This document shows, piece by piece, positions 21,743 through 33,485 of a stretch of DNA of 45,571 bases (position 1 is the stretch's first letter; the number at the start of each line of letters is the position of its first letter). The notes under the pieces are model-generated. The model was not told the origin of the DNA and did no database searches. It was given only the letters and a program-made list of their open reading frames with translations. The stretch is taken from assembly GCA_900095095.1 (NCBI GenBank), contig FMBT01000576.1:1-45571 (forward strand). Direction: 5' to 3'. Both the position numbers and the translations under genes were made by a program. Source of the DNA: Fragilariopsis cylindrus CCMP1102. Its lineage: Eukaryota > Bacillariophyta > Bacillariophyceae > Bacillariales > Bacillariaceae.

Positions 21743-24216
21743 CTACCTAATTCGAAGAAGTCGTCCTCGTCGTCTATTATTATTACTATTACTACTACCA
21801 CCTCCTTCTGTCGTCGTCGTCCTTGCAACACTAGAAGCTTCATCAACAGCAGTAACACCTTCATCAACAACAGCAATAGTAGTATCAATAACAGTATTTG
21901 TTGTATCACGTTTTGGATCTGTAGCAGGATCAATGAAACATTCGGTACAACAATCACATATAATTTCACTACAATCAGCTTTGATATCTTCCATGACATC
22001 ATTACTAATAGGACATAAATTATATGGCATTATTCCTGTTATACCATTCTCTTGTAATGAGAAGGAACTTAATTTTATCATATAATTACCATATGATATT
22101 GGTATTGTACCAGTAAATAAATTCTTTTCAATACTAATTTTTTCTAGTGTTGATGTTGATGATGATAATACTATTTCAGGTAATGTACCAGTCATTAAAT
22201 TATTTTCTAAACCAATCGTTTTGATTGAGGACCAATTTGTCAACATTTCGGATGGTATTGATCCTGTGAAAAATTATTACCAAAACTGGCAATAGTTAAT
22301 TTTGTCCATGAAGATATTAATTCTGGAGATAAGGAACCAGATAATTGATTTTGTTGTATATTTAATTTTCTAATTTTGTCAATGCATGTAATTCCATTGG
22401 TATTGTACCAGATAATGTATTATTATTGAAAAAGAGTAATCGTATATTATTACTTAATAAATTTAATTCTTTTGGTATTGTTCCAGTTAAACCAATATGA
22501 CGTAAATGTATAGCAAAATACATATTGTCATTGTCATTCGAATTGTCATTTGAATTTGAATCATTGATAATATTATTACATATTCGTCCTTGATAACCAA
22601 GATTAGAGGATTGCCATAAACATTCATTACTATAGGATAACCATTTTGTTTTATTTTCAGAATATAATGTTGGAAATTGTTGTGTTTGCCAACCCCACCA
22701 CCAGTACCACCACCAGTGGAATAATATAATATTGCTAACGTCCAACGTTGTATTAATCTTGGTATCGAATAATTCCAATAATATGGATCATTAATTAACC
22801 ATATAAATGCTTTATATTGTGGTGAGGATAGATTTGATTTTGTTGTTGACTGTTGTTTTCATTCACAATAATATATTCAATGGAGGATGGTGAATATTTT
22901 GCAATAATAAATTTTAAATCATTGGCAATCTTTGTTGTATCAGTTCTAGTCATAAATACTACATTACTACTACTACTACTACTTACTATTTGTATTTGTA
23001 TTGACAGTAGTAGTAGTAGTAGTAGTAGTAGTAGGATCAATAGCAGTAATATTGTAGTGTTGGTCGGCGACGAGGCAGTCGAGGGTGGTGGTGATTCGAT
23101 ATTACTTGTCCTTGTACCTTATGGTAGTATCTTCCGTACTTTCTTCATCAATATCAACATCAACATCAACGATGCTTGGACTTGGACTTGATGTTGATGC
23201 TGATGTTGATATTGTCGTTGTTGCTGTGACAGGTTTTCATCAGGTGGTCTACTATCAATAATGGTAGAAGTAGTAGTAGTAGTAGTAGTACTAGGAGGAA
23301 TCCTAATACCATCATCGTTATCGTTATCGTTGTCGTTATAACCAAACTTAATCTCGTTCTCATCATTATCATATTCATTGTCATTATCATTATTGTCACC
23401 CCCAAATATAATATTCATATTACTGTCATTATTATCATTATTATTACTGGCATTATTACTGTCATTACTATTATTATTATTATTATTGTTACTATTATTA
23501 TTATTATTATTATTATTATTCTTTTGTACATGAAGGAATGTAATAATTAATACAGCAGATGCAACAATTAAAAGAAATATACTCATTATGATCATAAATC
23601 GTATAATACTCCATTTATTTCTTTTTAGGAATGAACGCTGACGTTGACGTTCTTTATCACCATCAGCATCGTCCTCGTTAGTCTCAGCATCAGTTTCAGC
23701 ATCATTCTCAGCATCATTCTCGGCATCATTCTCAGCATCAGTTTCAGCATCAGTTTCAGTATCAGTATCATCTCCACCAAGTTCACTCACGGTATTACCT
23801 TCTTCTTCTTGTTGATATGCTGCTGCTGCTTGTTGGTGTGCTGCTTGTGCTGCTTGTGTGGCTTCATATTCTTTTTGACGATCTTTAATAGAACGACGTA
23901 CAATTGATTCATCACCTAATGTACTTAAATCATCCTCCTCATTAGTATTAGTATTATTATTATTATTATTATAATCTACATTATAATTTAGAATGTGATG
24001 TGGGATTTGATATTGTGCTTGTGTTTGTGTTTGTGTTTGTGCTTGTAATGGAACTTGTGCGTTTGCAATGGCAATGGCACCTTGACCAGGACGTTGATGT
24101 TGATGTTGATGTTGATGTTGATGTTGACTTGGACGTTGACTTGGACGTTGACTTAAATCAACACCTGTATTACCATTACTATTGGCAACCGGACTAGTAC
24201 TACTCATATTAGTCAT
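21743..24216 (-). CDS. LRR single-pass membrane protein 1 (kinase-less), frameshifted
   Basis: Reading leftwards: Gln/His/Asn-rich cytosolic N-tail, one membrane helix ('IIRFMIIMSIFLLIVASAVLII', about 23590-23530), Asn/Thr-rich stem, an LRR N-cap ('SSPQYKAFIWLIND', 'RLIQRWTLAILYYSTGG', then a Cys-containing stretch). About seven plant-type LRRs follow ('GLTGTIPKELNLL', 'NTLSGTIPMEL', 'NQLSGSLSPELI', 'NLFTGTIPISYG'), then a cysteine cap 'CSEIICDCCTECF' and a Ser/Arg tail. It is a likely surface receptor or adhesin. Breaks include one T short in a T run near 22272, one A short in an A4 run near 22375, and others in repeats near 22850 and 23150. Coding-like sequence continues upstream to about 24440 ('SELSQSVLELYSSSYNQYL'), separated from the ATG at 24216 by an AC microsatellite frameshift near 24230, so the true start is probably further upstream. 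Confidence 0.7.
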
Positions 24217-24440
24217 ATTAGTAGTAGTGTGTGTGTGTTAAAATCAAAACTTGGTACACCGTAGTCGTTTTCAATTTGTGTTAAATATTGATTATACGAT
24301 GATGAATATAATTCCAATACAGATTGTGATAATTCTGATTGTGTACGTCGTAGTCGTCGTCGTATTCTTCTATTTTGTGTACGTCGTTTCCTTTTCCTTA
24401 TCCTATTCCAGTACTTCTTGAAGTAGTCTGTGTTCGTGTA

Positions 24441-25407
24441 GCCTCAGCCTGTACGTGTTGTGTTGTGTTGTGTGTTTTATATTTATTTCTTGTTATATTC
24501 TTTTGTTTTGTGTTTGTGGCTGCCACTGCCAATAACAAAACGACCCGCCTAAATTTAAATTTATCGAGTTAGTACAGTACACAGTAGTAGGAGTCGAGTC
24601 AAGCACAAAATTCAAATTTCCAAATACAGTACGCATACCGGCCGTAAAGTACGTCTACTTAGCTAGATCATTGTCAGATTGGAGTGCGCCATATTTTTTG
24701 TGGCTATGATTGCAGTTTGTGTACTGTGGGTGTAATGTATGTATGTGTATGGATATACAGTTGCGCGGTTTCTACGCAACTAATAAGCAATGTCAAGAAT
24801 AATAGCATATTAATATTATGAAAAACGCGCACTTCGCTCTCCTCCTCCCTTAAGTATGATTGGCCGCAATATAACGTGTAAAATAGCTACTGTTGTGAGT
24901 AAATACAATATGACATGAATGAAACCGACATGACCAATCCCGTGGCGATTTCATTACGGTGTTGGTATGAATTGATTTCAGCCATGCATGGATGAGATGC
25001 ATGGAGTACTTTGGTATAACCTAGATACAGTAGTACCGTAGCACACATGATATGACATAACCTCTCGCTAATTTCTGTGGAACCCATCATGCATACAGTG
25101 ACATGCATCATATCAACTACAGTACAGTACTGTACTGTACTGTACATAAAATTGTTATGGTTTGTGTGCTTATCCTAATTAGTCAGGGGTTAATACATCA
25201 CTACTACTTTATATGAAATCTGATGAAAATTTAGAATAAAGAACGAAGGGGGGAACCAAAAGTCATACTGTTTGTAATAAATTAAAAGCTTTATTTATGA
25301 ACATATAAATATACTGTGTGTACTACAGTAGTACTGTAAATATCATCGAGATTATTTACATGTCGTGCGTGTGGTAGTAATTTTTTTAAAGTTTTTTTTA
25401 AATTGGT
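24441..25407. other. spacer between the two LRR genes
   Basis: No gene seen. It holds TACAGTA words and a 22-base perfect palindrome at 25118-25139, followed by more TACTG units. Confidence 0.6.
25118..25139. repeat. perfect 22-bp palindrome of CAGTA units
   Basis: TACAGTACAGT is followed directly by its exact reverse complement. It is the most regular example of a TACAGTA/TACTGTA word that recurs in spacers across the window. Confidence 0.9.
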
Positions 25408-28400
25408 TTAGAACGACCAATTATTGTTTGGATTTCGATTTGGTTGTTGCTGTTGCCAATTGTTAGAATTTTGTTGCTGTTGCTGTTGCTGCTGTTGCCA
25501 ATTTTGTTGTTGTTGCCAATTAACAGGATTTGAATCAAAAGATGGATTACGACCTGGATTATTATTATTATTATTATTAAAGTTCCCATCAAAGTCATCA
25601 TCATTGATAGAACCACACCATCTGTCACAAAATTTCCAAAATCGACCATAACATAAACATACATTTGCTTTTGGAATACAATCAGCTTTAAATTCGACCA
25701 TTAAATTATTTTGACATATTTCTGTTTCTAATGATGTAAATAAATTTTCATGTAACGTATAATGTACTAATGTATCATATATGACACGGTCTGATCCACC
25801 ATACGGAACGATACCAGTTAATTTATTATGATCAATACTGAATGATGTCAATCGGCCATTACCAACATTAATATAATTTGATGGTAACGTACCAGTAAAT
25901 TTATTATGATCTATATGTAATTGACGCAATGAAACAAATTTATCACCTATATCTTCTGGTAAACGTCCAAATAGATTATTCCTACCAACATCAAAGTATG
26001 TACATTGACGCCAACGTAATTCAGATGGTATTGTACCACTAAATTGATTTGAATATATATTAAAATATTCTGTACATGCAGTGCGTATTGTAAGTAGAAT
26101 AAAATTAGAAATAGAATGGAATGGAGTGGAATGCAGTATAGTTAAGGAAAGATAAAGATATTAATATAAATATGTGTGAGTGGATGTAAATGTAGACAGT
26201 ATTAGACTGCGTGATGTGCCGTATACAGTGTACCTTGTACAGTACTACCCACGCCAAACAACACTTGCTTGTAAACATACAATACAATAGTCAATAGTCA
26301 ATAGTCATACATATGTTATGTTACTTACGTAATGGACGTATACCACTAGTAGAACCACCATCTGATTTAAATTCATTTGGGATTGTACCAGTAAATTTAT
26401 TATGACTTATATGAAATTTTGTTATTGAATCTAAATTGCCAATTTTGGGAGATATTGTACCATATAATGAATTTTTAAATAAATATAATTCTTTTAAATT
26501 TGTTAATAAATATAATGATTCAGGTATTATTCCATGTAATAGTATATTATTACTTAGATCTAATGATGTTAAACTTGATAATAAACCAATTGATGATGAT
26601 ATTGTACCATCAAATACTGGTACTAACTTTTGTACTCGTTTTGTTTGTGTTTGAGTTTGTGCTACTAACTCATCATCACGACCATCGCGATAATCCCATT
26701 GTAATTTTGTTACAAGAAAAGATGAAGACGTGGTAGTAGTATTCGTAGAACTCGTATTCGTGTCCGATACTACTTCTTGTACTGTAGAACATTCTACACC
26801 ATCCCAATCACATTCATCGACAAGGAATTTTGGATCATTGTACATAGGTGTTGTATTCATTATTGTGTATGTGTCTGTAGTGTCCGATTCCGATTCCGAT
26901 GTTGTGTCCGGTAAAACAACTAAGTATCTATTATTATCATTCCAAGGAGTAGTATCACCAGAAGTTGTAACATCTGAAGGACTAATAGATTTAATAGATG
27001 ACCATTCATCATCATTATCATTTTCGTCATCATCAATACTTGTACTTGTGCTTGTTGTATTTGTATTTGTATTTGTACTTGTTGTTGCACCAAATTCTAA
27101 TGCCAACAATGCAAATCGTTGTATTAATTTTTCATCGTTATATTCATTCAAATCAATGCGTTGTCCATAATATTCACCCCCAGTTGTTGTTATTGTTGTT
27201 GTTGTTGATTCTTCAAATTCACGTTGCATATATAGTAATGCCATATTTAATCTTCAGATGCAAAATCTCCTTCAAAATCACCAAAATATTCAAAATCAAC
27301 ATTGTAGTTGGATTGTAATTGTGATTCTATAAACAATTGTTTTAATCTTGTCATGAATTCATCGACTGGTAGTGGTGTTGGTTTCTTGGTGGGAGTGGTC
27401 GTAAATCTTTTGTTTCGTCGTCGTCATCGCCATCATCATTGTCATTGTCACCCGTAGTATTAGTATTAGTGATAGCATCAGTATCAGTAGTAGGATTTTT
27501 AACAGAAACAGGACGTAAAGTTGCAGTTGCAGTTGCAACTGAATCAACTGTTGTATTTGCTGATGTTATTTTTTCTGTAGGTGATAGTGTTTCACTTCCA
27601 GGAATAATTTTATCTGATTGTCCATCTTCAATTGCTGCACTTGCACTTGTACTGGCTTCATTATTATTACTATTCTTGGATGTTATAGTTGCATATGCAA
27701 TAACACCAATGGCTGATAATAATATGATAGACAAAACAACAATGATAATAGTAATCAATAACAATCTTCTTCTTCGTGGCTGTGGTACTATTTTTTTGTT
27801 CTTACTGCTACTACTATGGTGATCATGATCATGATCATTATTGTCAACGTCCATAACAACAAGTAGTTCATCATTACCATTACCATTACCATTATTATTA
27901 TTATAATAACTTTGATCGAAACTACGATCATTACCACCATCATATCCATCATCATAACTATCATCAGCCTCAATATTAGATGATACTACTGATGGTGTTG
28001 ATGTTACAACACGTGAAAATTTAGACATTAAAGATTTTCTAATTCCTGAACCACCACTTTCAATATCAATACCAATATTATTATTTTCTTTTTCTGTTTC
28101 ACTACATACTTCATCATAGGAAGAATCAGGATTACGATTCTCATCGGAGGGTTGTTCCGTTTCGGGTGTACCATCTTTTTTCCATCCACCCGATGGTGTC
28201 GGTGGTGGTAATGGTGGTATAGATGGATTACCAATAAATTCATAGGGTTGCAGTAAGTCCTCATGTGTTGCGTTTGTAGTACCAATAATAATTTGTTGCT
28301 GTTGGCATACTATATAGTACTACTACTTGTAAGTAGTAGTTTCTTTTGTGTTGGTGGATCTTGTTTTGTTTTTGTGCTTCCTTCATTTTTTTTTACGATT

Positions 28401-29227
28401 TGCTTTTTTAATTTTACGTGTCATTTTTCTAATTGGTGCTTGTTCTTGTTCTTGTTCTTGTTGTTGTTCTTGTTGATTGCTTGTTGATCTTCAACGGCAG
28501 CGGGTGGATTTTCTGTTGGTGGCGCAATAATAATAGCACCACCACCGGTGGTCGAAGTCAGTATCATTGTTATATTATCAATGCCATCCAATAATTGTTG
28601 CTGTTGTTGTTGTTGTTGTTGTTGTGGTAAGGCTTTGGATACTGATGCTGGTAAATTGACATTCCCATTATAATAATAGTGGGATGGTGGTGGAGTAGTA
28701 ACATGAGCAGCTGTGTCGTCAATATCAATTGCTGAAGAAGCACCCAATCCCAATAGAACAGAGCTATCAGGTGATTCAAAATTATATGCGCCAACAAGAC
28801 CGCCAACAAGGCCACTACTACCGCCACCGTCACTACAACTAATAGTACTAGTACTAGGTCGTGTACCGGTAGTAGTAGTACCATCCAATAACGATGCCGT
28901 CATCATGGGATGATTCCGATTAGTACAATCCGGTAATAATGAACGAGGAATAGAGGAAACACTGATATCATCCAATAATGATTCTGGACTACAACTTGTT
29001 CATCACCACGCCCGCCCTCATCATGAAATTCCATATTCAAATACGAGTAGCGACGTTGTTCGGACTGTACTGATCCAATACTGATTAAATCATCCACATC
29101 ATCGTCCTCATCAACATCTCCTTCTCCCCCCTCTACCTCCACCTGCCACCATATTTAAATAAGATGGTGGCATCTCATCAGCACTCATATCAAGGAAAAG
29201 ACTTTCATCATTCGAATTGTCACTCAT
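25408..29227 (-). CDS. LRR single-pass membrane protein 2 (kinase-less), frameshifted
   Basis: Paralogue of the gene at 21743-24216, same strand and domain order. It starts at ATG 29227 ('MSDNSNDESLFLDMS'). The cytosolic part is low-complexity and acidic; the membrane helix ('LLLITIIIVVLSIILLSAIGVI') lies near 27765-27700; then a Thr-rich stem, an LRR N-cap ('DEKLIQRFALLALEF', 'FLVDECDWDGVEC') and about seven LRRs ('NKFTGTIPNEF', 'NQFSGTIPSELRW', 'NNLFGRLPEDIG'). A cysteine cap ('CIPKANVCLCYGRFWKFCDRWC') and an Asn/Gln tail end the protein. Intron 26070-26328 (minus-strand GTAAGT...TGTACAG) joins 'SGIRPL' to 'QYFNIYSNQFSG'. Frameshifts lie near 29118-29124 (G6), 28996, 28400, 27385 and 27246; at the last, one extra T restores 'ASEDLNMALLYMQ'. 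Likely a surface LRR receptor or adhesin. Confidence 0.7.
26070..26328 (-). other. intron in LRR gene 2
   Basis: On the minus strand the donor GTAAGT follows CCATTAC and the acceptor CATGTACAG precedes AATATTTTAATATA. Splicing restores an LRR spanning the junction. Confidence 0.8.
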
Positions 29228-30097
29228 ACTTGTAGTCGATGTTTGTTGAAATTTCGGATTTCGGATTTCAGATTTCAGATTCGAAGATTTGTGGTTAGCC
29301 TGGGTTCTTTGTTGTGGTTTTAGAATGTATTGCTTACTGTAGCTACAGAGAAGTAGAAGTACTGTAGTTCTTTCGTTTTGCTTTCTTGCTTTGCTTGCTT
29401 CCGTTTGAAAAGAGATTTCTTTGTAGAGCTTGGCGCTTCTTTAAACTACGAAGTACGAAATAGAGAGCTGACTAGCCTGATTTTTCTTACTGTACAGTAG
29501 ATACAATATATATATATATTCAAACTAGTGGCGGCATCCAATATCAATTGAATTTGAAATCATGTTTTGCCTCTTGTAGTACGGTACTAGTACGACTCGA
29601 TACTGGGCATGCGCTTGGCTGGGTATTCTTTTTCGACGTTGATAACTTGTCCGGCGCTACAAAGAAGTCACGATGCTTTTAAAAGCACGTCTAGTCTGCC
29701 TCGCAGAGAGAAGTCCTTTTGTTAAAGCTAGCTAAATTGAGAAATACTGATTGCAGACAGGCCAGGCCGTGAGTTTTTGTTAAATCTGTTTTTATCCTGG
29801 TTTTGTGACAGTACATCTTTGTTTTGTTTGCTTGTTTGTGCTTGTTATGATCGTGCAACTAAACACAACTACTAGTATGGGAATATAGATAATGATATGG
29901 ACACAGTACAGGCTCTACATCATGTGGTTGAATTCTTACTGGGGGAATTTTCTAAGTGAGTAATGGGGTAGAGTAAGTGGTACGTGTGTGTGTGTGTGTG
30001 TGTGTGTGTATTTCCCCCACCACCAACACACAGGGTGCATGCACATGAGCAATTCTCTTGTAAAAGCATACCACTACTGTATTTCTTTGCTGTTGCT
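29228..30097. other. spacer upstream of LRR gene 2
   Basis: Contains a GATTTCG/GATTTCA heptamer repeat at about 29252-29284, a TA run near 29506-29519 and a GT run at 29984-30009. No gene seen. Confidence 0.55.
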
Positions 30098-30186
30098 ATG
30101 CAATTTATGACTCCCTCACAAAGAAAGTCACACACATGTATACATTGCGAAATGATACTGCCAGAGGACGAAATCAAGATCTTTAA

Positions 30187-30737
30187 CAGGATTCAGGTTA
30201 TGGCGCCAAGGTTGGCGCCACTTTTTGGGGTCAATTTTTCTTAGGGGTGTTTCTCCCCCAAAAATCGGACTTACAGCCCCCTATTGAGACACAGCGCGTC
30301 TCCGAATAAGGGCACGTGTCTTTTTATATACTCAATCGAAGTCCCGTTTGCTTTGTATGGGCCGCACCTACGCTGTAATAAGCCCGAAAAAATTAACTTT
30401 GGAAGAGCCATAGTAGGAAAATTCGCGGTAGCGCTAAGTATCGCGTCGCGAGTTTGCCTGCGCGATTTTTTAAAATTTAAATACTCAAAAGATTTATATG
30501 TTCATACGATTCAATGTAACTACTGATGTGGTTGAGTTGGTTACGACCAACCGCGATTGAATGTGTGGACGGTGGTTCGATCCTTCCATGCGTCGAATCT
30601 GTGCTGTTTTGCACTATTATTTTTATTATTATCAGCTTCCAAAGATTTTCATTTATTTTTGAAAAAATTTCCTTCAAATTAACGCGTGTTATTAACACGC
30701 GTAAAATACTGCAAAATACCTTATAACCTGAATCCTG
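30187..30737. mobile_element. 551-bp non-autonomous TIR element with TTAA target-site duplication
   Basis: Perfect 15-bp terminal inverted repeats CAGGATTCAGGTTAT (30187-30201) and ATAACCTGAATCCTG (30723-30737). TTAA flanks each end (30183-30186 and 30738-30741), the duplication expected of piggyBac-type transposition. There is no transposase frame inside. Internally there is a GGCGCC-spaced dyad near 30203-30220, tRNA-like A and B boxes (30529-30583), and a dyad ACGCGTGTTA-T-TAACACGCGT (30682-30702). Insertion splits a coding-like sequence. Confidence 0.8.
30529..30583 (+). promoter_or_regulatory. tRNA-like RNA polymerase III A and B boxes inside the TIR element
   Basis: TGGTTGAGTTGG (30529-30540) fits the A-box TRGYNNARNNGG, and GGTTCGATCC (30574-30583) fits the B-box, 33 bases apart. 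A D-arm-like pairing GGTT/AACC is visible, but T-arm and acceptor pairing are poor, so this is a tRNA-derived or SINE-like promoter rather than a functional tRNA. Confidence 0.45.
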
Positions 30738-31939
30738 TTAATGAAACTCTGAAAATACGGCTAGAGGCTACCAATCAACAACTCAAGAAGTGGATAAACA
30801 GATGGAAAGAGGTCATTGACCATAGTATGAAAAGGGTAAAAGAGATGGCACAATCACAGAGCACACCCATCTGGAGGCATTTTACGGCCAATAAGCTGGC
30901 AAAGACCAAAAGTAACTAGGGGTGTACCTACAAGGAAACACGCCCTCCCAAAGAGAATGTCCAACAATCCACTGACTAATGTATTCTCTCGAAACAAAAA
31001 GGACAAGTCAACCAGTAAGGCACCTATAGCAATACAGAAGAAGCATAAGACGAACAACATACTCACTAAGATGTTCGAAACAATGGGGGAAAGCGATCAA
31101 CAAGTAGAGTGCAACCGGTCTTGGAAGTACAGCATCAAAGTATTGATGATTGATTTGGGGATATTCCCACATAATAAGAGAACTAATAATGTACTTGTCT
31201 CATGTTAAAGACTCCCCATCTAGTTTTCCATGTTGCTTATCTCATCATCATGGTGTGTAGAGTGCAGCAGCAGCAAGTATGTCAGTCCATCCAAGAGAAG
31301 GTCAACACCATATTCCTGGTGAAGCAAATAGGGATGATGGATGATGCGTCTTTGCTGTTAGTCCTGCTTGCTAGGGATTCCAGGATCTTATCAACACATT
31401 GTCAACAAACATTCTGCACATACAGCTGCGAGTAAGTCATATAATATCTATACCTGACTAATGCTTCTGATGTGTGCATTATTTAGATGTGCTTGATTCA
31501 GTGCATGAGTTGTGATTTTGATAAACATCCTGTTTCAACACAACATAATGATTTATAATCAAAATGTGCATGATAATGGTTCCTCTCCTACTATACCAAT
31601 AACAGTAACAATTATTGCATTTAACTAATATAACAATGATAGAGACATCTGTATTAGCACTTTAATTTTAATCCTCCTCTCTTATGCACCTCCTCCTGGC
31701 GATTTGAAATTTGCCTGCCACCTTATATACGACCTTATAGAATCTTCCCCAAATGACCAAATTCAACCCAAACTTTTTTTGGTCCTCTATTTCGTCTTAT
31801 AACTTTATATTAAACAGATTGATACTCATTGAATTTCGATTCAAAAAATTTCATTTTCACGATGATGGGATGATCTTCCATTTCAATCAAAAAAGCCCGG
31901 TTTGGGAGAGAACCCAACCAACAACCAATAACTGACACT

Positions 31940-32280
31940 GACTGAAGCAACAGAGTAAGTTGGTTGTAAGAAAAACCAGTAGAAGGTTGGTTGTTAAGCA
32001 GCAGAGCATCAATAAGCAGCAGCAAGTTGAATAGAGGAAACAAGAAGGTAAACAGCAGAGCACCACCAGGAAGTAAGCACCAGAGCACAAATCAACAACA
32101 GAGCACATGCAAGGCAAGCAATAGAGCGCCAGAATCCACACATGAGCTGTAAGCAACAGAGCACATGTAATCCACACATCATGAAACAACAACAAGTAGA
32201 GAGTATGAACAACAACAAGGTAAACAGCAGAGTATCAAAGGTAAACCACAGAGCACCGGGTGGTAAGCAACAGATCACAA
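31940..32280 (+). repeat. degenerate CAACAGAGCAC-type interspersed repeat
   Basis: Units such as AGCAGCAGAGCATC, AACAGCAGAGCACC, AAGCACCAGAGCAC, AACAACAGAGCACATG, AAGCAACAGAGCACATG and AACCACAGAGCACC recur every 15-50 bases. AATCCACACAT also occurs twice. Confidence 0.6.
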
Positions 32281-33032
32281 AACACTAGCATAATGCATTT
32301 ATGAAGTAACAACAGGAAAAATAAGAAGCAAACAACTGAGTGTGCAGAGCATATCATATCCCATAGACTGTAGTGTTAGTAAGAATACCAATTTCCACAG
32401 CAATAGAAAGCATTCCTCCAATATACTACTGTTTATGGATAAACATAGGGGGGTTGATTGTTGTTACTTATGTTGCCCTGCTGCAGCAATAGTAAAACAT
32501 GTAATGTAGATTTTCTATTGCACCCCCTTCACTACATGCAGTTCTAAAATTATTTACAGTCTACAAAAGCAGTTCTTGTTGTTGTTCCAGCACACAGTAG
32601 CATATATTGTTTGACAGGAATAACAGATAGATAGAATTAGCATCTGTCAAGGAGTGGAGGATCCACCACGGAGTGAAAACCCAGCACAATTCGTGTCCTT
32701 TACCCCAATAATGCAACTTTTGAATGCAGAATTTTACAGGATGTTCACAGCAAAGAAATGATATTGTATTTCTTGTTGTTGTTTCATAGCATGATGTGGT
32801 TAATAACAGGAATAGTTAAACCCAGTATGCACCCAGCTTAAGTGGGGATTGTAAAGAAAAAATGTGCAATGCTAGCAAAATAATAACACTACCTTGTACA
32901 CAACTATGTAGAGTTTCCTGCCAGTAAGTAAATAAACTATATAGTATGTCTTTAAAGTAAACCAAAAATAGCAATCTTGTGGGGACTTAAAAGCTAGACG
33001 ATGGCAATTGATATGATGGAAATACAAATAAA

Positions 33033-33104
33033 GCTGGCTATGTGATACATTTTAGTCGAACTAGTAAGTCCTTGTTCCTGTTCCACCATTATCACATAGC
33101 CAGC
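33033..33104. repeat. 15-bp perfect inverted repeat, 42-nt loop
   Basis: GCTGGCTATGTGATA (33033-33047) and TATCACATAGCCAGC (33090-33104). A direct repeat of about 31 bp (AGCCTCAAACAGAAAGTATC and its variant) follows at 33101-33163. Possible small element end or RNA hairpin. Confidence 0.65.
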
Positions 33105-33485
33105 CTCAAACAGAAAGTATCGGAGTAGTAGCAGCCTTAAACAGAAATTATCAGAGTGGTAGCATTCAAGGATTGATGATATTGGCAATATAACCTAATG
33201 TGCGATTTTGGTTTTCGCAGCCATGCAGCCATGCACGTATGTATATATGTATATATGATGTTAGTAAATTGGATACAATTGTAGTGGTTTCCAGAAAAGT
33301 AAAATACAGTGCAGAATTCTAGCCGCGATACCATCATCATTCGTAGACGGATAGGTAGTCTAGGTAGGCAGCATGTGTATCATAATATAATTAAATTCTA
33401 TTTACTAGATTACACGATATACAATAATATTGTACTGTACGTATCTTAAGAAAGTCACGAGTATAAGATAGGCTAGTGAGTCGAG

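Larger units (their letters stand above)
30098..31435 (+). pseudogene. unrecognised gene split by a TTAA-flanked element
   Basis: The upstream part (from ATG 30098) reads 'SHTCIHCEMILPEDEIKIFN' and runs into the mobile element at 30187. The downstream part continues after 30741 with 'ETLKIRLEATNQQLKKWINR', 'WKEVIDHSMKRVKEMAQ', stopping at 30917-30919. If the element and one TTAA copy are taken out, the two halves join in the same frame at one Asn codon. Past the stop, removal of one A from the AAAA run near 30907-30910 would continue the frame into 'GVPTRKHALPKRMSNNPL' (30920-31208). A further frame, 31202-31435 ('VCQSIQEKVNTIFLVKQIG'), may be another exon. One CxxC pair and a charged helix are visible; the family is unknown. 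It may itself be part of an older transposon. Confidence 0.45.
31436..33485. other. repeat-rich spacer without a convincing gene
   Basis: About 2 kb with no supportable coding region. 31940-32280 carries about ten degenerate, irregularly spaced copies of a GTAAGCAACAGAGCAC-like motif. 33033-33104 is an inverted repeat and 33101-33163 a short direct repeat. Long frames here are repeat translations. Confidence 0.5.

Noticed and set aside
30521-30600. Functional tRNA gene
   Set aside because: A and B boxes are present, but the acceptor and T-stem pairing is poor and it sits within a TIR element.
32009-32278. Minus-strand Cys/Leu-rich frame
   Set aside because: It is produced by the degenerate CAACAGAGCAC repeat and has no protein-like features beyond it.
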